Positions 1-9,661 of a stretch of 64,000 bases of DNA are shown here, piece after piece. Made by a program: the position numbers and the translations under genes. Numbering within the stretch: the stretch's first letter is position 1; each line of letters starts with the position of its first letter. Source of the DNA: Pseudomonadota bacterium (GTDB lineage Bacteria > Pseudomonadota > Gammaproteobacteria > Xanthomonadales > SZUA-38); the NCBI GenBank assembly GCA_039033415.1, contig JBCCCR010000018.1, positions 1 to 64,000 on the forward strand, read 5' to 3'. The notes below the pieces were generated by a model. That model did no database searches and was not told the origin of the DNA. It saw nothing but the letters and a program-made list of their open reading frames with translations.

Positions 1-1
1 G

Positions 2-817
2 CTGCTCAAAAATACGGTTCAGGGCAGCGAGCTTGAGTCGGCGAAGCTGGAGCTGGAGACGGTGCTTCAGCGAGCAACCCAGCTGGAAACCGAAAACGCG
101 ACCCTTGCTGAGGAGCGCGATCGCCTAAAGGGCCGGGCCCAGGAGCTGACGGATCAACAATCGGCCCTGATCGCCGCCGCCCGCGACACCCGGCAGCAGA
201 CGTCGGAACAGGCTGACCAGTCGGCAAAAATTTCGCAGCTCGAAAGCCAGCTCAAGGCGCGCGAGCAGGCGCTCACCCAGCTGCGGGAGGACTACAGCGA
301 GCTGGCGCAGGAAAAATCTGCCGAACCCACCGTTGTCGAGCCGCCGGATTCGGGTCACGCTACAGAGCTGGAACAGGCGGTTGAAAGCAAAAATCGGCAG
401 CTTGCGCAGCTTCGCCAGGAGATCGAAGACAGCCGCAATCTGCTGTCGACGTTTCAGCAAAAGGTCAATCAGCTGGAAACCGAGGCTCGACGCAAAGCCT
501 ACTCGGCGCCGTCGCCAGCAGCACCTGCGGCTACCGTGGAGGCAACACCGGCGCCCGCTCCGCCGTCATCCGGCGCCGTGCCGCTCTTCTACGATCGCCC
601 ACCCAGCCAGCTCGACGACCTCACTCGGATCAAAGGCATTGGCCAGGTGCTCGCGACAACGCTGAACAGCATGGGGATTTTTCAGTTTCGCCAGTTGGCC
701 AGCATGACGGACGAAGACATCGTGACGGTCACACGCAAGCTCCGCGGCTTTAAGGATCGGATTGCCCGGGATGAGTGGGTCAGCCAGGCCCAGGCGTTGA
801 TCCGGGAACAGGACTGA
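2..817 (+). CDS. Coiled-coil protein with C-terminal helix-hairpin-helix domain (5' partial)
   Basis: The frame is open from the left edge, so the true start lies outside the window; a GTG at 62 is only an internal valine. About 271 residues are visible. Roughly the first 165 are a long Glu/Gln/Leu-rich coiled coil. An Ala/Pro-rich linker follows, then a C-terminal domain of about 70 residues with the sequence LTRIKGIGQVLATTLNSMGI, a helix-hairpin-helix pattern (IKGIG) like those annotated as DUF4332 or 'flap endonuclease-like HhH'. Such domains usually bind DNA or protein without nuclease activity. The gene converges on secA with only 21 bases between the stops. I do not know its function. 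The HhH assignment is fairly sure; a membrane anchor may lie in the missing N-terminus. Confidence 0.75.
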   Translation: MLKNTVQGSELESAKLELETVLQRATQLETENATLAEERDRLKGRAQELTDQQSALIAAARDTRQQTSEQADQSAKISQLESQLKAREQALTQLREDYSELAQEKSAEPTVVEPPDSGHATELEQAVESKNRQLAQLRQEIEDSRNLLSTFQQKVNQLETEARRKAYSAPSPAAPAATVEATPAPAPPSSGAVPLFYDRPPSQLDDLTRIKGIGQVLATTLNSMGIFQFRQLASMTDEDIVTVTRKLRGFKDRIARDEWVSQAQALIREQD

Positions 818-838
818 GGTTGAGGCCCTAAGCCGCGG

Positions 839-3583
839 TTAGCCAATCCGTCCGTGGCACTGCTTATACTTTTTCCCAGAACCGCAGGGGCACGGGTCGT
901 TTCGCCCCACTTTCTGGCCTTCTCGAACCACCTGTTGCACTGGAGCGGGAGCCGCCTGACGCGGCGCTTGTGCCGGGGGCGCGCCGGCCGCGCCGGCGGG
1001 TGCGGCGCTGGCGGTTGCCGCCTGGGCCTCGGCATGCTGGTATTCCCTAGGCGCCTGACTTCGGCGCTGCTCGTCCATCGCCTCAACGTCTTCCGGCGCC
1101 TGGATCTTCACGCGGGCGAGGATCTTGACCACCTCGCGCTTGATCCGCTCGAGGAGCTCAGCGAAAAGCTGGAATGACTCTCGCTTGTACTCCTGCTTAG
1201 GCTGCTTCTGCGCATAACCACGCAGATGGATGCCCTGGCGCAGATAGTCCATGTTCGCCAGATGGTCTTTCCAAAGCTGGTCCAGCACGTGGAGCATCAC
1301 CGCCTTCTCGAAATTCCGCATCACCTGCTCGCCGGTTTGCTGCTCTTTTTCGGCGAAGTAGGCGTTCATGCCTTTCTCAACCTTATCCTTCAGCCCGGCC
1401 TCGTCCAGCGAATCGTCCTCCTCCAGCCACTGGGCGATCGGCAGCTCGACGCCAAATTCGCCAGCCAGCGCTTTTTCCAGCCCGGCGATATCCCATTGTT
1501 CGTCGACACTCCCAGGGGGAACGAACTGATGGAACTCTTCGGAGAAAACGTCGTGTTTGATGTCAGCGATAGCCGCTTCGATCTCCTCAGCGTCCATCAG
1601 ATCATTGCGCTGCTCGTAGATCACCTTTCGCTGATCGTTGGCCACGTCGTCGAAGTCGAGCAGGTGCTTTCGCGTATCAAAGTTGTGGGCTTCCACCTTA
1701 CGCTGGGCATTTTCAATCGCCCGGGTGACCCACTTGTGTTCGATCGCCTCATCTTCGGTCATGCCGAAACGCTGCATGAGCGCAGTCACCCGGTCTGAGG
1801 CGAAGATCCGCATCAGGTTATCCTGCAGAGACAGGTAAAACCGGCTTGAGCCCGGATCTCCCTGCCGGCCGGATCGGCCGCGCAGCTGATTGTCGATACG
1901 CCGCGATTCGTGTCGCTCGGTGCCAATGATGTGGAGACCACCAGCGTTCAGGACCTCTTCGTGGCGCTGCTGCCAGTCCTGCTCAAGGTTCTCGAGCTGA
2001 CTCTCAGGGACGTCCTCACCCAGCGCCTCACGCTCCGCGCCGAGGTTGCCGCCGAGGACAATATCAGTGCCCCGTCCGGCCATGTTGGTAGCGATGGTCA
2101 CGGCACCCGGGCGACCGGCCTGCGCCACGATCTGCGCCTCGCGCTCATGCTGCTTGGCGTTGAGGACTTCGTGCGAGATGTTGTTTTGTTTGAGCAGCGT
2201 GGACAGATACTCGGAGGTTTCGATGGAGGTCGTCCCCACCAGCACAGGCTGCCCCCGCTCCTGGCAATCGGCGACATCTTCCATAATGGCGCGGAACTTG
2301 CCCTCCGGATTCAGGAATACAAGATCGCCACGATCATCACGAACCATCGGTTTGTGGGTCGGGACGACAATCACCTCAAGACCGTAGATCTGCTGAAACT
2401 CGTAGGCCTCGGTATCAGCGGTACCGGTCATTCCAGAAAGCTTTTCGTAAAGCCGAAAATAATTCTGGAACGTGATCGACGCCAGCGTCTGGTTGTCGCG
2501 CTGAATCGGCACCCCCTCTTTGGCCTCCACCGCCTGGTGCAAGCCGTCCGACCAGCGACGACCCGACAGCGTGCGACCGGTAAATTCGTCGACGATCACC
2601 ACTTCCCCCTCGCGAACGATGTAGTCAACGTCCTTCTGGTAGAGGGAATGCGCGCGGATCGCCGCGTTCAGGTGATGGACCAGCGCGAGATGCTGGGGAT
2701 CGTAGAGGGAGTCACCCTCCGAAAGCAGCCCGTTTTTCAGGCAGATTGCCTCAACGTGCTCCATGCCGCTTTCGGTGAGATAAATCTGTTTGGTCTTTTC
2801 GTCGACGCTGTAGTCGCCCTCACCGTCGTCTTCGACCTGCCGGGACAGCTGCGGTACCAGCCGATTCACCTGAACATAGAGCTGCGGCGAATCTTCGGTC
2901 GGCCCGGAAATGATGAGCGGCGTTCGCGCCTCGTCAATGAGGATCGAATCCACCTCGTCCACGATGGCAAAATGCTGCCCACGCTGGACCCGGTCGTCCT
3001 GCGAAAACGCCATGTTGTCTCGCAGGTAGTCAAAGCCAAATTCGTTGTTCGTGCCGTAAGTGATGTCGCAGGCGTAGGCCGCGCGTTTGGCCGCCGGTGC
3101 CATGCCCGGCACCGACACGCCAACGGTCATGTCCAGCGCCTCGAATACGGGTCGCATCCAGTCGGCGTCACGGCGCGCCAGATAGTCGTTCACCGTCACC
3201 ACATGCACGCCGTTTCCGGTCAAGGCGTTAAGGTACGCGGGCAGCGTCGCCACAAGCGTCTTCCCTTCACCAGTGCGCATCTCGGCAATCTTGCCGTCGT
3301 TCAGCACCATGCCGCCGATCATCTGGACGTCGTAGTGTCGGAGGCCCAGGGTTCGCACCGCGGCTTCGCGAACGGTGGCAAACGCCTCAGGTAGGAGCTT
3401 GTCGAGCGTCTCACCGTCAGCTAAGCGCTGGCGGAACTCGGCGGTACGGGCCTTCAGCGCTTCGTCGTCGAGCGCCTGCAGCGCCGGCTCCGCGTCATTG
3501 ATCGCGCTGACCAAGCGGGAGAGCTTTTTGATCAGCCGATCATTGCGGCTGCCAAAGATCTGAGTGGTGAGTTTGTTCAGCAT
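839..3583 (-). CDS. secA: Preprotein translocase ATPase SecA
   Basis: Cytosolic/peripheral-membrane ATPase motor that drives unfolded preproteins through SecYEG. The 914-residue length is normal for a gammaproteobacterial SecA. Visible features are Walker A TGEGKT (residues 104-109), the DEVD helicase box near residue 210, the MAGRGTDI motif of nucleotide-binding domain 2, an Ala/Pro-rich linker, and the C-terminal zinc finger [13 protein letters not shown] that binds SecB and phospholipid. The ATG at 3583 is preceded by an AGGAGA ribosome site. That site overlaps a small CCTGA-AGC-TCAGG hairpin, so initiation might be structure-sensitive. It lies downstream of the M23 peptidase gene with 123 bases between them, as in Pseudomonas; no secM is present. 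Confidence 0.98.
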   Translation of the reverse strand: MLNKLTTQIFGSRNDRLIKKLSRLVSAINDAEPALQALDDEALKARTAEFRQRLADGETLDKLLPEAFATVREAAVRTLGLRHYDVQMIGGMVLNDGKIAEMRTGEGKTLVATLPAYLNALTGNGVHVVTVNDYLARRDADWMRPVFEALDMTVGVSVPGMAPAAKRAAYACDITYGTNNEFGFDYLRDNMAFSQDDRVQRGQHFAIVDEVDSILIDEARTPLIISGPTEDSPQLYVQVNRLVPQLSRQVEDDGEGDYSVDEKTKQIYLTESGMEHVEAICLKNGLLSEGDSLYDPQHLALVHHLNAAIRAHSLYQKDVDYIVREGEVVIVDEFTGRTLSGRRWSDGLHQAVEAKEGVPIQRDNQTLASITFQNYFRLYEKLSGMTGTADTEAYEFQQIYGLEVIVVPTHKPMVRDDRGDLVFLNPEGKFRAIMEDVADCQERGQPVLVGTTSIETSEYLSTLLKQNNISHEVLNAKQHEREAQIVAQAGRPGAVTIATNMAGRGTDIVLGGNLGAEREALGEDVPESQLENLEQDWQQRHEEVLNAGGLHIIGTERHESRRIDNQLRGRSGRQGDPGSSRFYLSLQDNLMRIFASDRVTALMQRFGMTEDEAIEHKWVTRAIENAQRKVEAHNFDTRKHLLDFDDVANDQRKVIYEQRNDLMDAEEIEAAIADIKHDVFSEEFHQFVPPGSVDEQWDIAGLEKALAGEFGVELPIAQWLEEDDSLDEAGLKDKVEKGMNAYFAEKEQQTGEQVMRNFEKAVMLHVLDQLWKDHLANMDYLRQGIHLRGYAQKQPKQEYKRESFQLFAELLERIKREVVKILARVKIQAPEDVEAMDEQRRSQAPREYQHAEAQAATASAAPAGAAGAPPAQAPRQAAPAPVQQVVREGQKVGRNDPCPCGSGKKYKQCHGRIG

Positions 3584-3706
3584 GTAGAAGGGCCTCTCCT
3601 GAAGCTCAGGAAATAAGGTTCAGCGTGCTTACAATCAAGCCCACGCTGGGGTTTCCGCAGCGAAGGACCGTCAGAACGACTATTTTGCCACGGACCGGAT
3701 CAGTGA

Positions 3707-4636
3707 TTAGCGGATGCCCGCGATGACCTCGGCAGGATTGATCCGGCGTCCGTCGAGAAGGACTTCAAAATGGACGTGAGACCCGGTAGCGCGACCCGTC
3801 GAGCCCATGATCCCCAGGACGTCCCCCGCCTTGACCAGCTGACCGATCTCTACCCGGTTTTCCGCATTGTGGGCGTAACGCGTGACGTAGCCGTTGCCAT
3901 GGTCAACCTCCACCGTGTTCCCGTACTGCGGTCGGGTGCCAGACCAGGTGACCACGCCATCGGCCACCGCCAGGATTTCGGCGTCCAGCGGCCCGGCAAA
4001 ATCAACGCCGGCATGCATCGCTATCTCGCCGGTAAAAGGGTCCACGCGTTTGCCATAGCGGGAAGATTGCCACCCGCCGGCAATGGGCTTCCCCGACGGC
4101 ATCAGCGTCGCGTCGAGCTCTCGACCCGCAATCAAGCTCTCAAGGATCTTGAGTTGCCGAGACTGCGCGTCGAAGCGCGCTTCAAATTGGTGGATTTCCC
4201 GAGCCAGATCGACCGCCCCGATATCAGCCAGCAGCGGCGCCTGCTCCGGCCCGCCCACCGGTGGCGTGGACAGGAAATTGAACTCGCCGTCGGTCAGCTT
4301 GCCAGCCTGGGTCAGCCGCGCGCCGAGAGACTCCATTCGCACGCTGCGGGCCTGCAGCTCGCCCAGCTTCAGCGCGAGTGCATCGATGTGATCATCATGG
4401 CGCTGACGCATCGCCTCAAGCTCGGCTCGACCTTGCTCGAGCTCCTCTTGCCACTGCTCCAGCTGGGCCAGCGCCTGTTGGTCAGCCGCGCTGAAATGAC
4501 GCCCTCCGTAAACTGCAGCGGTCACAAGCAGCGTCAGTCCAGCGGCGACCATGGCCACAAAGCGCCGGACTTCCCGCTTTCCCAACCGGTACCTGCTCGG
4601 CGTTGTGCCGTCGCCGCGAAAGACTATGATGTTCAT
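3707..4636 (-). CDS. Membrane-anchored M23 family peptidoglycan endopeptidase
   Basis: A 309-residue protein with a short cytoplasmic N-terminus, one transmembrane helix (about residues 27-47), a periplasmic coiled coil (about 50-120) and a C-terminal LytM/M23 domain (about 190-305). The zinc ligands fit H208, D212 and H289 (HVH), with the catalytic H256, so it should be an active DD-endopeptidase on cross-linked peptidoglycan. The same family sits between secA and dciA/lpxC in Pseudomonas. The ATG at 4636 directly abuts the divergent dciA ATG (CATATG), and I see no good ribosome site. The next in-frame ATG, 28 codons later, would start at the membrane helix. Family confident; exact start less so. 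Confidence 0.9.
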   Translation of the reverse strand: MNIIVFRGDGTTPSRYRLGKREVRRFVAMVAAGLTLLVTAAVYGGRHFSAADQQALAQLEQWQEELEQGRAELEAMRQRHDDHIDALALKLGELQARSVRMESLGARLTQAGKLTDGEFNFLSTPPVGGPEQAPLLADIGAVDLAREIHQFEARFDAQSRQLKILESLIAGRELDATLMPSGKPIAGGWQSSRYGKRVDPFTGEIAMHAGVDFAGPLDAEILAVADGVVTWSGTRPQYGNTVEVDHGNGYVTRYAHNAENRVEIGQLVKAGDVLGIMGSTGRATGSHVHFEVLLDGRRINPAEVIAGIR

Positions 4637-5128
4637 ATGGCTGCTTTTCGTTCTAATGGACCCCGCCGGCGCGATGCCTCTCCGACCAGGCTGAAACGCC
4701 TGTTCTCAGACAGCAGTCCGCTGGCCGCGCTGCAAGAGCACGCTCGGGGTATTGCCATGTTAAAAAACGCGCTGTGGCCGTATCTGCCGCCCAGCATCAG
4801 GCCGCACTGCGACTTGGCGAATTACCGGGATTCCACGCTGTTTATCCATGCCGACTCACCGCTCTGGGCGGCAAAAGTCCGGCACGCAAGCCCGCAGATA
4901 CTACATGCAGCCCGTCAGCGTTGCAAAACGCCGGCCCGCAAGCTTGTGGTGCGGGTCCGCTGGCCGCACGCAAAAACCGCCGCTCAGCGCACGCAAAGAA
5001 AGCTTATCGGCAGGGTTACCGACCACCTTGAGCAGGCTTCGCAGCACGTGGACGATCCCGAACTGGCGGCGATCATGCAGCGGATCGCGCGCCGACAGCC
5101 GTCGGACAGTGAAACGGGGTCAGAGTAA
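4637..5128 (+). CDS. dciA: DciA (DUF721), replicative helicase loader/operator
   Basis: A 163-residue protein of the DUF721/DciA family, which interacts with the replicative helicase DnaB and helps load it in bacteria lacking the phage-derived DnaC. It has the family pattern near the N-terminus (LKRLF...LAALQEHA...ALWPYLPP) and the conserved block LFIHADSPLWAAKVRHASPQIL. The ATG at 4637 gives the expected N-terminus. Any longer reading upstream would run antisense through the M23 gene and is rejected. The last codons, GGG TCA GAG TAA, lie inside the left arm of a palindromic repeat, so the C-terminus GSE and the stop codon come from that element. Confidence 0.9.
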   Translation: MAAFRSNGPRRRDASPTRLKRLFSDSSPLAALQEHARGIAMLKNALWPYLPPSIRPHCDLANYRDSTLFIHADSPLWAAKVRHASPQILHAARQRCKTPARKLVVRVRWPHAKTAAQRTQRKLIGRVTDHLEQASQHVDDPELAAIMQRIARRQPSDSETGSE

Positions 5129-5228
5129 AGGGACAGAGTAAATCGCCACTGTTTGCAGTGGCCTGACAGCTTTCTGCTGGGATTTACTCTGTCCCTTTAC
5201 TCTGACCCCAGAATTATGACCCCAGAAT
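5116..5228. repeat. REP-like palindromic element between dciA and lpxC
   Basis: A perfect 29-bp inverted repeat has its left arm at 5116-5144 (starting GGGGTCAGAGTAAAGGGACA) and its right arm at 5181-5209. The 36-base centre holds a second hairpin (GCCACTG-TTTG-CAGTGGC, 5145-5162). It is followed by two copies of TGACCCCAGAAT (5203-5214 and 5217-5228), a tandem 14-bp unit. The GGGGTCAGAGTAAA motif looks to me like the dispersed REP/REPIN-type palindromes moved by RAYT-type tyrosine transposases; that link is recall plus inference. Position and symmetry let it serve as a bidirectional terminator for the convergent dciA and lpxC genes. The dciA stop lies in the left arm and the lpxC stop overlaps the last base. 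Confidence 0.8.
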
Positions 5229-6139
5229 CAAAAGGCCTGCGCAGGGTGTGCGTAGGAAATCGGCGCGGTGCCCTCGTCGTCAAACGTGACCTCTTCCCAG
5301 GCGTCTTTCTGGTCAAGCAACGTGCGCAGCAGCGTGTTGTTGAGCGCGTGGCCAGACTTATGGCCGTAGAAAGAGCCGATCAGGCTGTGACCAAGCAGGT
5401 AGAGATCGCCGATGGCGTCAAGAATCTTATGTTTGACGAACTCATCTTCATAGCGCAACCCGTCTTCGTTCAGAATTCGATAGTCGTCGAGCACCACGGC
5501 GTTGTCCATGCTGCCGCCGAGCACCAGGTTGCGCTCCCGCAGCATTTCGATATCACGCATAAAACCGAAGGTGCGAGCGCGGGCCACTTCTTTCACAAAC
5601 GAGGTGGTGGAGAAGTCGATCTCAGCCTGGTGTGAGTGGTTGCGGAACACCGGATGATCAAAATCGATGGAAAAACGCACCTTGAAGCCACTGTACGGCT
5701 CGAAACAGGCCACCTTGTCCTCGGATCGCACTTCAACCTTTTTCTTGATGCGGATGAAGCGCTTCGGAGCGCTTTGCTCCTCGATACCGGCCGACTGAAT
5801 CAGAAACACAAACGGGCCGGCGCTGCCGTCCATAATCGGCACTTCCGGCGCGCTCAGGTCAACAAACGCATTGTCGATCCCGAGGCCGGCCATGGCCGAC
5901 AGCAGGTGTTCAACGGTCGAGATCCGATGTTCGCCATTGCCCAACGAGGTGGACATGCTGGTATCGCCGACATTTTTTGGATGTGCCGGGATTTCCGCGA
6001 TGGGATTGACGTCGACGCGACGAAACACGATGCCGGAATCAACCGGCGCCGGGCGCAGGGTCAGGTAAACTTTGCGGCCGGTGTGGATTCCCACACCCGT
6101 CGCTCTGATGACGTTCTTAAGCGTGCGCTGTCTTATCAT
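5228..6139 (-). CDS. lpxC: UDP-3-O-acyl-N-acetylglucosamine deacetylase
   Basis: Zinc-dependent deacetylase catalysing the committed step of lipid A synthesis in the cytoplasm. The length of 303 residues matches the family (305 in E. coli). The zinc ligands are visible as H78 in VEHLLSA and the H...D pair of [10 protein letters not shown] (about 237/241), with the catalytic histidine in HKSGHALNN (about 264). It lies immediately beyond ftsZ, as in most gammaproteobacteria, but a strong terminator separates the two, so it should have its own promoter. The stop codon touches the REP-like element. There is no obvious Shine-Dalgarno in front of the ATG. Confidence 0.98.
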   Translation of the reverse strand: MIRQRTLKNVIRATGVGIHTGRKVYLTLRPAPVDSGIVFRRVDVNPIAEIPAHPKNVGDTSMSTSLGNGEHRISTVEHLLSAMAGLGIDNAFVDLSAPEVPIMDGSAGPFVFLIQSAGIEEQSAPKRFIRIKKKVEVRSEDKVACFEPYSGFKVRFSIDFDHPVFRNHSHQAEIDFSTTSFVKEVARARTFGFMRDIEMLRERNLVLGGSMDNAVVLDDYRILNEDGLRYEDEFVKHKILDAIGDLYLLGHSLIGSFYGHKSGHALNNTLLRTLLDQKDAWEEVTFDDEGTAPISYAHPAQAF

Positions 6140-6201
6140 TATTAGGATTGCCCCCCCAGGGATTTGAGGCGTTCATACAGGCGTTTCATTGAACGGCGGC
6201 G

Positions 6202-6229
6202 ATACTAACACACGCCTCGCGCTTATGAA
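6202..6229 (-). promoter_or_regulatory. Candidate sigma70 promoter of lpxC
   Basis: On the minus strand TTCATA (6229-6224) and TAGTAT (6207-6202) are separated by 16 bp, each matching four of six consensus bases. This would give a leader of about 55 bases before the lpxC ATG. It is the best candidate between the ftsZ terminator and lpxC, but a moderate match only. Confidence 0.35.
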
Positions 6230-6250
6230 ACCACTGTTTTGGGTTAAAAA

Positions 6251-6280
6251 CAACACTTGTTGCATATTCACAACACTTGT
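6251..6280. repeat. Direct repeat upstream of lpxC
   Basis: CAACACTTGT occurs exactly twice (6251-6260 and 6271-6280) with a 20-bp period, two helical turns, just upstream of the candidate lpxC promoter. Between them ATATTCACA (6264-6272) matches the DnaA-box consensus TTATNCACA at all but the first base. The spacing suggests an activator or repressor binding the same face of the helix; no regulator can be named. Confidence 0.45.
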
Positions 6281-6293
6281 CACTTCTTTGCCT

Positions 6294-6343
6294 AAAAAAT
6301 GACCGCGGGCGGGTGAGAAGCCAGCAAAACCCGCCCACGGTCA
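6294..6343 (-). terminator. Intrinsic terminator after ftsZ (end of dcw operon)
   Basis: TGACCG-c-GGGCGGGT (6300-6314) pairs with ACCCGCCC-a-CGGTCA (6329-6343), 14 pairs with one mismatch. On the minus strand it is followed by six T residues (6299-6294). It lies about 100 bases past the ftsZ stop and should end dcw transcription. The remainder of the 6140-6444 gap holds the lpxC control region and no gene. Confidence 0.85.
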
Positions 6344-6444
6344 GGGCACAATCGTGAAGCAGCGCGGCTGACTGGCGACTGAACCAGCGTCCTGCCAGCC
6401 TGATGCGACTTAAGCCTTTGGGTGGTTGGAAAAACGAACCAACC

Positions 6445-7599
6445 CTAATCCGCCTGCCGTCGCAAGAACGCCGGGATATCCAGATAATCCAGCTGGCTCT
6501 CGCCGCCTGTCGCTGGCTCCGCCGGCGCAGGTTCGCTGGCGACAGGAGGCGCCGTCGGCGTCTCAGCCTCCGTTGCGGTGTACTCGACGCCGCCGGTGGT
6601 CGCGTTGCGGACCAGCTGAACCGGCTGCTCCTGCGTCGCCGCATCGCGGCTAAGTCCTGTAGCGACAACCGTTACCCGGAGCTCGTCCTGCAGACTGGGG
6701 TCGATCACGGTCCCGACAACCACCGTTGCGTCGTCGGAAGCAAATTCGCTAACCGTACGGCCGACCTCTTCAAACTCACTCATGGTCAGATCCAGACCCG
6801 CCGTGACGTTGACGAGGATGCCGCAAGCACCAGAGAGATTGACGTCTTCGAGCAGCGGGCTGCCGATCGCCGCCTCGGCCGCGACAATCGCGCGGTCGTC
6901 ACCTTTGGCCGAACCGGTGCCCATCATGGCCATTCCCATCTCGGACATCACCGTCCGCACGTCGGCGAAATCGACGTTGATCAGACCCGGGCGGGTGATC
7001 AGTTCAGCAATGCCTTGAACCGCGCCCAGCAGCACGTCATTGGCCGCCTTGAAGGCGTTGAGCAGGGACACATCGCCGCCGAGCACGGTCAGCAGCTTCT
7101 CATTGGGGATGGTGATCAGCGAGTCGACGTGGCGCGCCAGCTCGTCGATGCCCTGACAGGCCACGCTCATGCGGCGCCGACCTTCAAACGGGAAGGGTTT
7201 GGTGACCACCGCAACGGTCAGAATACCCATCTCCTTCGCGAGCTGCGCGACCACCGGAGCCGCACCGGTGCCGGTGCCACCCCCCATGCCGGCGGTGATG
7301 AACACCATGTCGGCGCCATCGAGCACCTCGGTGATGCGCTCTCGGTCTTCCAAAGCTGACTGCCGGCCGATCTCCGGATTGGCGCCGGCGCCCAGACCTT
7401 TGGTCACGTTGGCGCCCAGCTGCAGGGCGGTCTGCACGTTGCAGCTCTTCAGCGCCTGGGAATCGGTATTGCCGACAATGAAGTCAACGCCTTCGATGTC
7501 CGCTTCCACCATCTGCCGCACGGCGTTGCCGCCGCCACCACCCACGCCGACGACCTTGATGATCGCGCTTTGGTTATAACTTTCCATCAGTTCAAACAT
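6445..7599 (-). CDS. ftsZ: Cell division GTPase FtsZ
   Basis: Tubulin-like GTPase that polymerises into the Z ring at midcell. The tubulin signature GGGTGTG is at residues 106-112. The C-terminal tail ends in [14 protein letters not shown], the conserved peptide that binds FtsA and ZipA, after a variable Pro/Ala/Thr-rich linker. I chose the ATG at 7599 (384 residues) because GAGGAGAG stands five to six bases before it; an in-frame TTG five codons upstream is less likely. It follows ftsA by 65 bases and is closed by a strong terminator. Confidence 0.98.
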   Translation of the reverse strand: MFELMESYNQSAIIKVVGVGGGGGNAVRQMVEADIEGVDFIVGNTDSQALKSCNVQTALQLGANVTKGLGAGANPEIGRQSALEDRERITEVLDGADMVFITAGMGGGTGTGAAPVVAQLAKEMGILTVAVVTKPFPFEGRRRMSVACQGIDELARHVDSLITIPNEKLLTVLGGDVSLLNAFKAANDVLLGAVQGIAELITRPGLINVDFADVRTVMSEMGMAMMGTGSAKGDDRAIVAAEAAIGSPLLEDVNLSGACGILVNVTAGLDLTMSEFEEVGRTVSEFASDDATVVVGTVIDPSLQDELRVTVVATGLSRDAATQEQPVQLVRNATTGGVEYTATEAETPTAPPVASEPAPAEPATGGESQLDYLDIPAFLRRQAD

Positions 7600-7664
7600 G
7601 GCTTCTCTCCTCAAGTACTACTGCTGGCTATACAAAACGTTGTGATGCCGGTCCGGGAAGCGCA

Positions 7665-8897
7665 TCAGAACTCCCCCCGAAACCAGCTTTTAACTCTCTC
7701 CCACGGTGAATCGCCGGAGCCCGTGCCGTAGCCGCCGGTGGGCACATGATCGCTGCGCGCTCCGTAGAGCAGCAGCCCCACGCCGGTGGCATGAATCTGA
7801 TTGCTGACCACATCGGACAAGCCGGTGACGTATTGCGGCGCGCCGATTCGCACCGGCATGTGGAACACCTCTTCGGCCAGGTCCGCGACCCCTTCCATCT
7901 TTGACGCCCCGCCGGTCAGCACCACGCCGGCGGGAATCATCTCGGCAAAACCGCTGCGTTTGATTTCGTTGTTGACGAGGCTGAAGAGCTCCTCATAGCG
8001 GGGCTCCACAACCTCCGCCAACGTCTGACGCGCCAGCCGGCGGGACGGACGATCGCCAACGCTCGGGACCTGGATCGTCTCCTCCGCGCTGGCGAGCTGG
8101 CGCAGCGCACAGGCGTAGCGAATCTTGATGTCCTCTGCGTGCTGGGTGGGCGTGCGAAGGGCAACCGCAATGTCGTTGGTTACCTGATCACCGGCCACCG
8201 GAAGCACGGCGGTGTGGCGAATCGCACCCTGAGTGAAAATCGCCATGTCGGTGGTGCCTGCGCCGATGTCGACCAGGCAGGTACCCAGGTCGAGCTCATC
8301 GTCCGTGAGCACGGCGTAGCTGGACGCGAGCTGCTGCAGAATGAGGTCGTCCACCTGCAGGCCGCAGCGGGCCACACATTTGCTGATGTTCTGGGCCGCT
8401 GTGGCCGAGCCGGTCACTACGTGCACGCGCGCCTCAAGCCGAACCCCCGACATGCTGACGGGGTGTCGGATCCCCTCCTGCCCGTCGATGATGTAGTCCT
8501 GGGGCAGCACGTGGATAATCCGCTGATCCGCCGGTACCGCCACGGCCCGGGCCGCATCGAGGACCCGCTCCACGTCACCCTCGGTCACCTCCTGATCTCG
8601 GATCGCCACAATGCCGTGGGAGTTGAGGCTCGCAATATGGCTGCCGGATATGCCGGCGAAGACAGAGCGGATCTCACAGCCCGCCATCAGCTCCGCTTCC
8701 TCAACCGCGCGCTGAATCGACTGAACGGTGGATTCGATATCCACGACCACACCCCGCTTCAGGCCGCGCGACTCGTGGCTGCCAAGACCCACAACCTCCA
8801 CCTCGCCGTCGGGCGCCACCTCGCCAACGATGGCGACAATCTTGGACGTGCCGATGTCGAGCCCCACCACCAAAGACTTGTCGGACTTCGCGCCCAT
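7665..8897 (-). CDS. ftsA: Cell division actin-like protein FtsA
   Basis: Actin-fold ATPase that tethers FtsZ to the cytoplasmic membrane. It has 410 residues from the ATG at 8897. The N-terminus GLDIGTSK is the phosphate-1 motif, DIGAGTTD the phosphate-2 motif and LTGGAS the adenosine motif. The C-terminus SPWERVKSWFRGEF is the amphipathic membrane-targeting helix. The ATG overlaps the ftsQ stop by one base (TGATG), so translation is probably coupled. A TTG one codon upstream is in frame but unneeded. Confidence 0.98.
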   Translation of the reverse strand: MGAKSDKSLVVGLDIGTSKIVAIVGEVAPDGEVEVVGLGSHESRGLKRGVVVDIESTVQSIQRAVEEAELMAGCEIRSVFAGISGSHIASLNSHGIVAIRDQEVTEGDVERVLDAARAVAVPADQRIIHVLPQDYIIDGQEGIRHPVSMSGVRLEARVHVVTGSATAAQNISKCVARCGLQVDDLILQQLASSYAVLTDDELDLGTCLVDIGAGTTDMAIFTQGAIRHTAVLPVAGDQVTNDIAVALRTPTQHAEDIKIRYACALRQLASAEETIQVPSVGDRPSRRLARQTLAEVVEPRYEELFSLVNNEIKRSGFAEMIPAGVVLTGGASKMEGVADLAEEVFHMPVRIGAPQYVTGLSDVVSNQIHATGVGLLLYGARSDHVPTGGYGTGSGDSPWERVKSWFRGEF

Positions 8898-9661
8898 CAA
8901 TTGTTCCCCGCCGGGCTGGCGGACGAGTCACCGATCTGCGTCAGCGTGGAGTCCTGCGCCCAGCGCGCCGCCAGGCCGTTCGGATACCGCAAATCGAGGC
9001 TGAGCAGCTGGCGCCGATCGGCCTCCGGCAGGCGTCGCAGGGCGATCACCAGCCGGTTGAGACGCGCTTCGATGTCGCTGGACCCAAACTGGATTTCCAG
9101 ACCGCTCGTGAGGGTAGCGGTCCACGCTCCGCGGTCGCTGAGACTCAGGCTCATGACGTCCTGGCCAGTGGCGCTGAGATTTTCCTGCAATACCGACAGA
9201 AAGCGCACCACCTGCGGGGCTGTTCCGTCCGGTCCGGTCAGCCGTACCATGCCACCGATCTGACTCGCCCCATCGACGCTGAACACCTCTCCCGCCAGGC
9301 TGACGAGCTGCCGTTCGCCCCAATGGGCCAGCGGCTCATGTTCCAGCACACGGATGCTGATCGTATCGGGCCAGCGCTTGCGTACGCCCGCGCTGCGAAT
9401 CCAGGGCAGGGCCTCGATCGAGGTTCGGACCTGATCGAGGTCCACCGCAAAAAAACCACCTTCCACCAGCGAAGCTGCGGTCGCGCGGAGCTGCTCGGCC
9501 GGAACCCGCTCAAACGGACCCGAGGCCTCCACCCACCGGATGGGCAGATGCTGGGATGCGAGCATGCTGCGCGCACCGAGTGCGCCGAGGGCCGCGAGCA
9601 GGCTCACCAGCAGCACACACACCAGGCCGAGCATTTCGGAGGTTCTTAGCAGCGACTTCAT
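8897..9661 (-). CDS. ftsQ: Cell division protein FtsQ
   Basis: Bitopic inner membrane protein linking early and late divisome proteins through FtsB/FtsL. It has 254 residues: a short cytoplasmic N-terminus, one transmembrane helix (about residues 11-32), then a POTRA domain (PIRWVEASGPFERV ... GVRKRWPDTISIRVLEHEP) and the beta domain. Length and architecture match the family. It overlaps ddlB by four bases upstream and ftsA by one base downstream. Confidence 0.95.
   Translation of the reverse strand: MKSLLRTSEMLGLVCVLLVSLLAALGALGARSMLASQHLPIRWVEASGPFERVPAEQLRATAASLVEGGFFAVDLDQVRTSIEALPWIRSAGVRKRWPDTISIRVLEHEPLAHWGERQLVSLAGEVFSVDGASQIGGMVRLTGPDGTAPQVVRFLSVLQENLSATGQDVMSLSLSDRGAWTATLTSGLEIQFGSSDIEARLNRLVIALRRLPEADRRQLLSLDLRYPNGLAARWAQDSTLTQIGDSSASPAGNN

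Noticed and set aside
1910-3394. Long plus-strand reading frame of 494 codons
   Set aside because: It is antisense to secA; the GC-rich codon bias of secA keeps the opposite frame open. No family resemblance.
3770-4636. N-terminal extension of dciA by 289 codons
   Set aside because: It is antisense to the M23 peptidase; the DciA family begins near 4637.
6403-7359. Plus-strand reading frame of 318 codons
   Set aside because: Antisense shadow of ftsZ.
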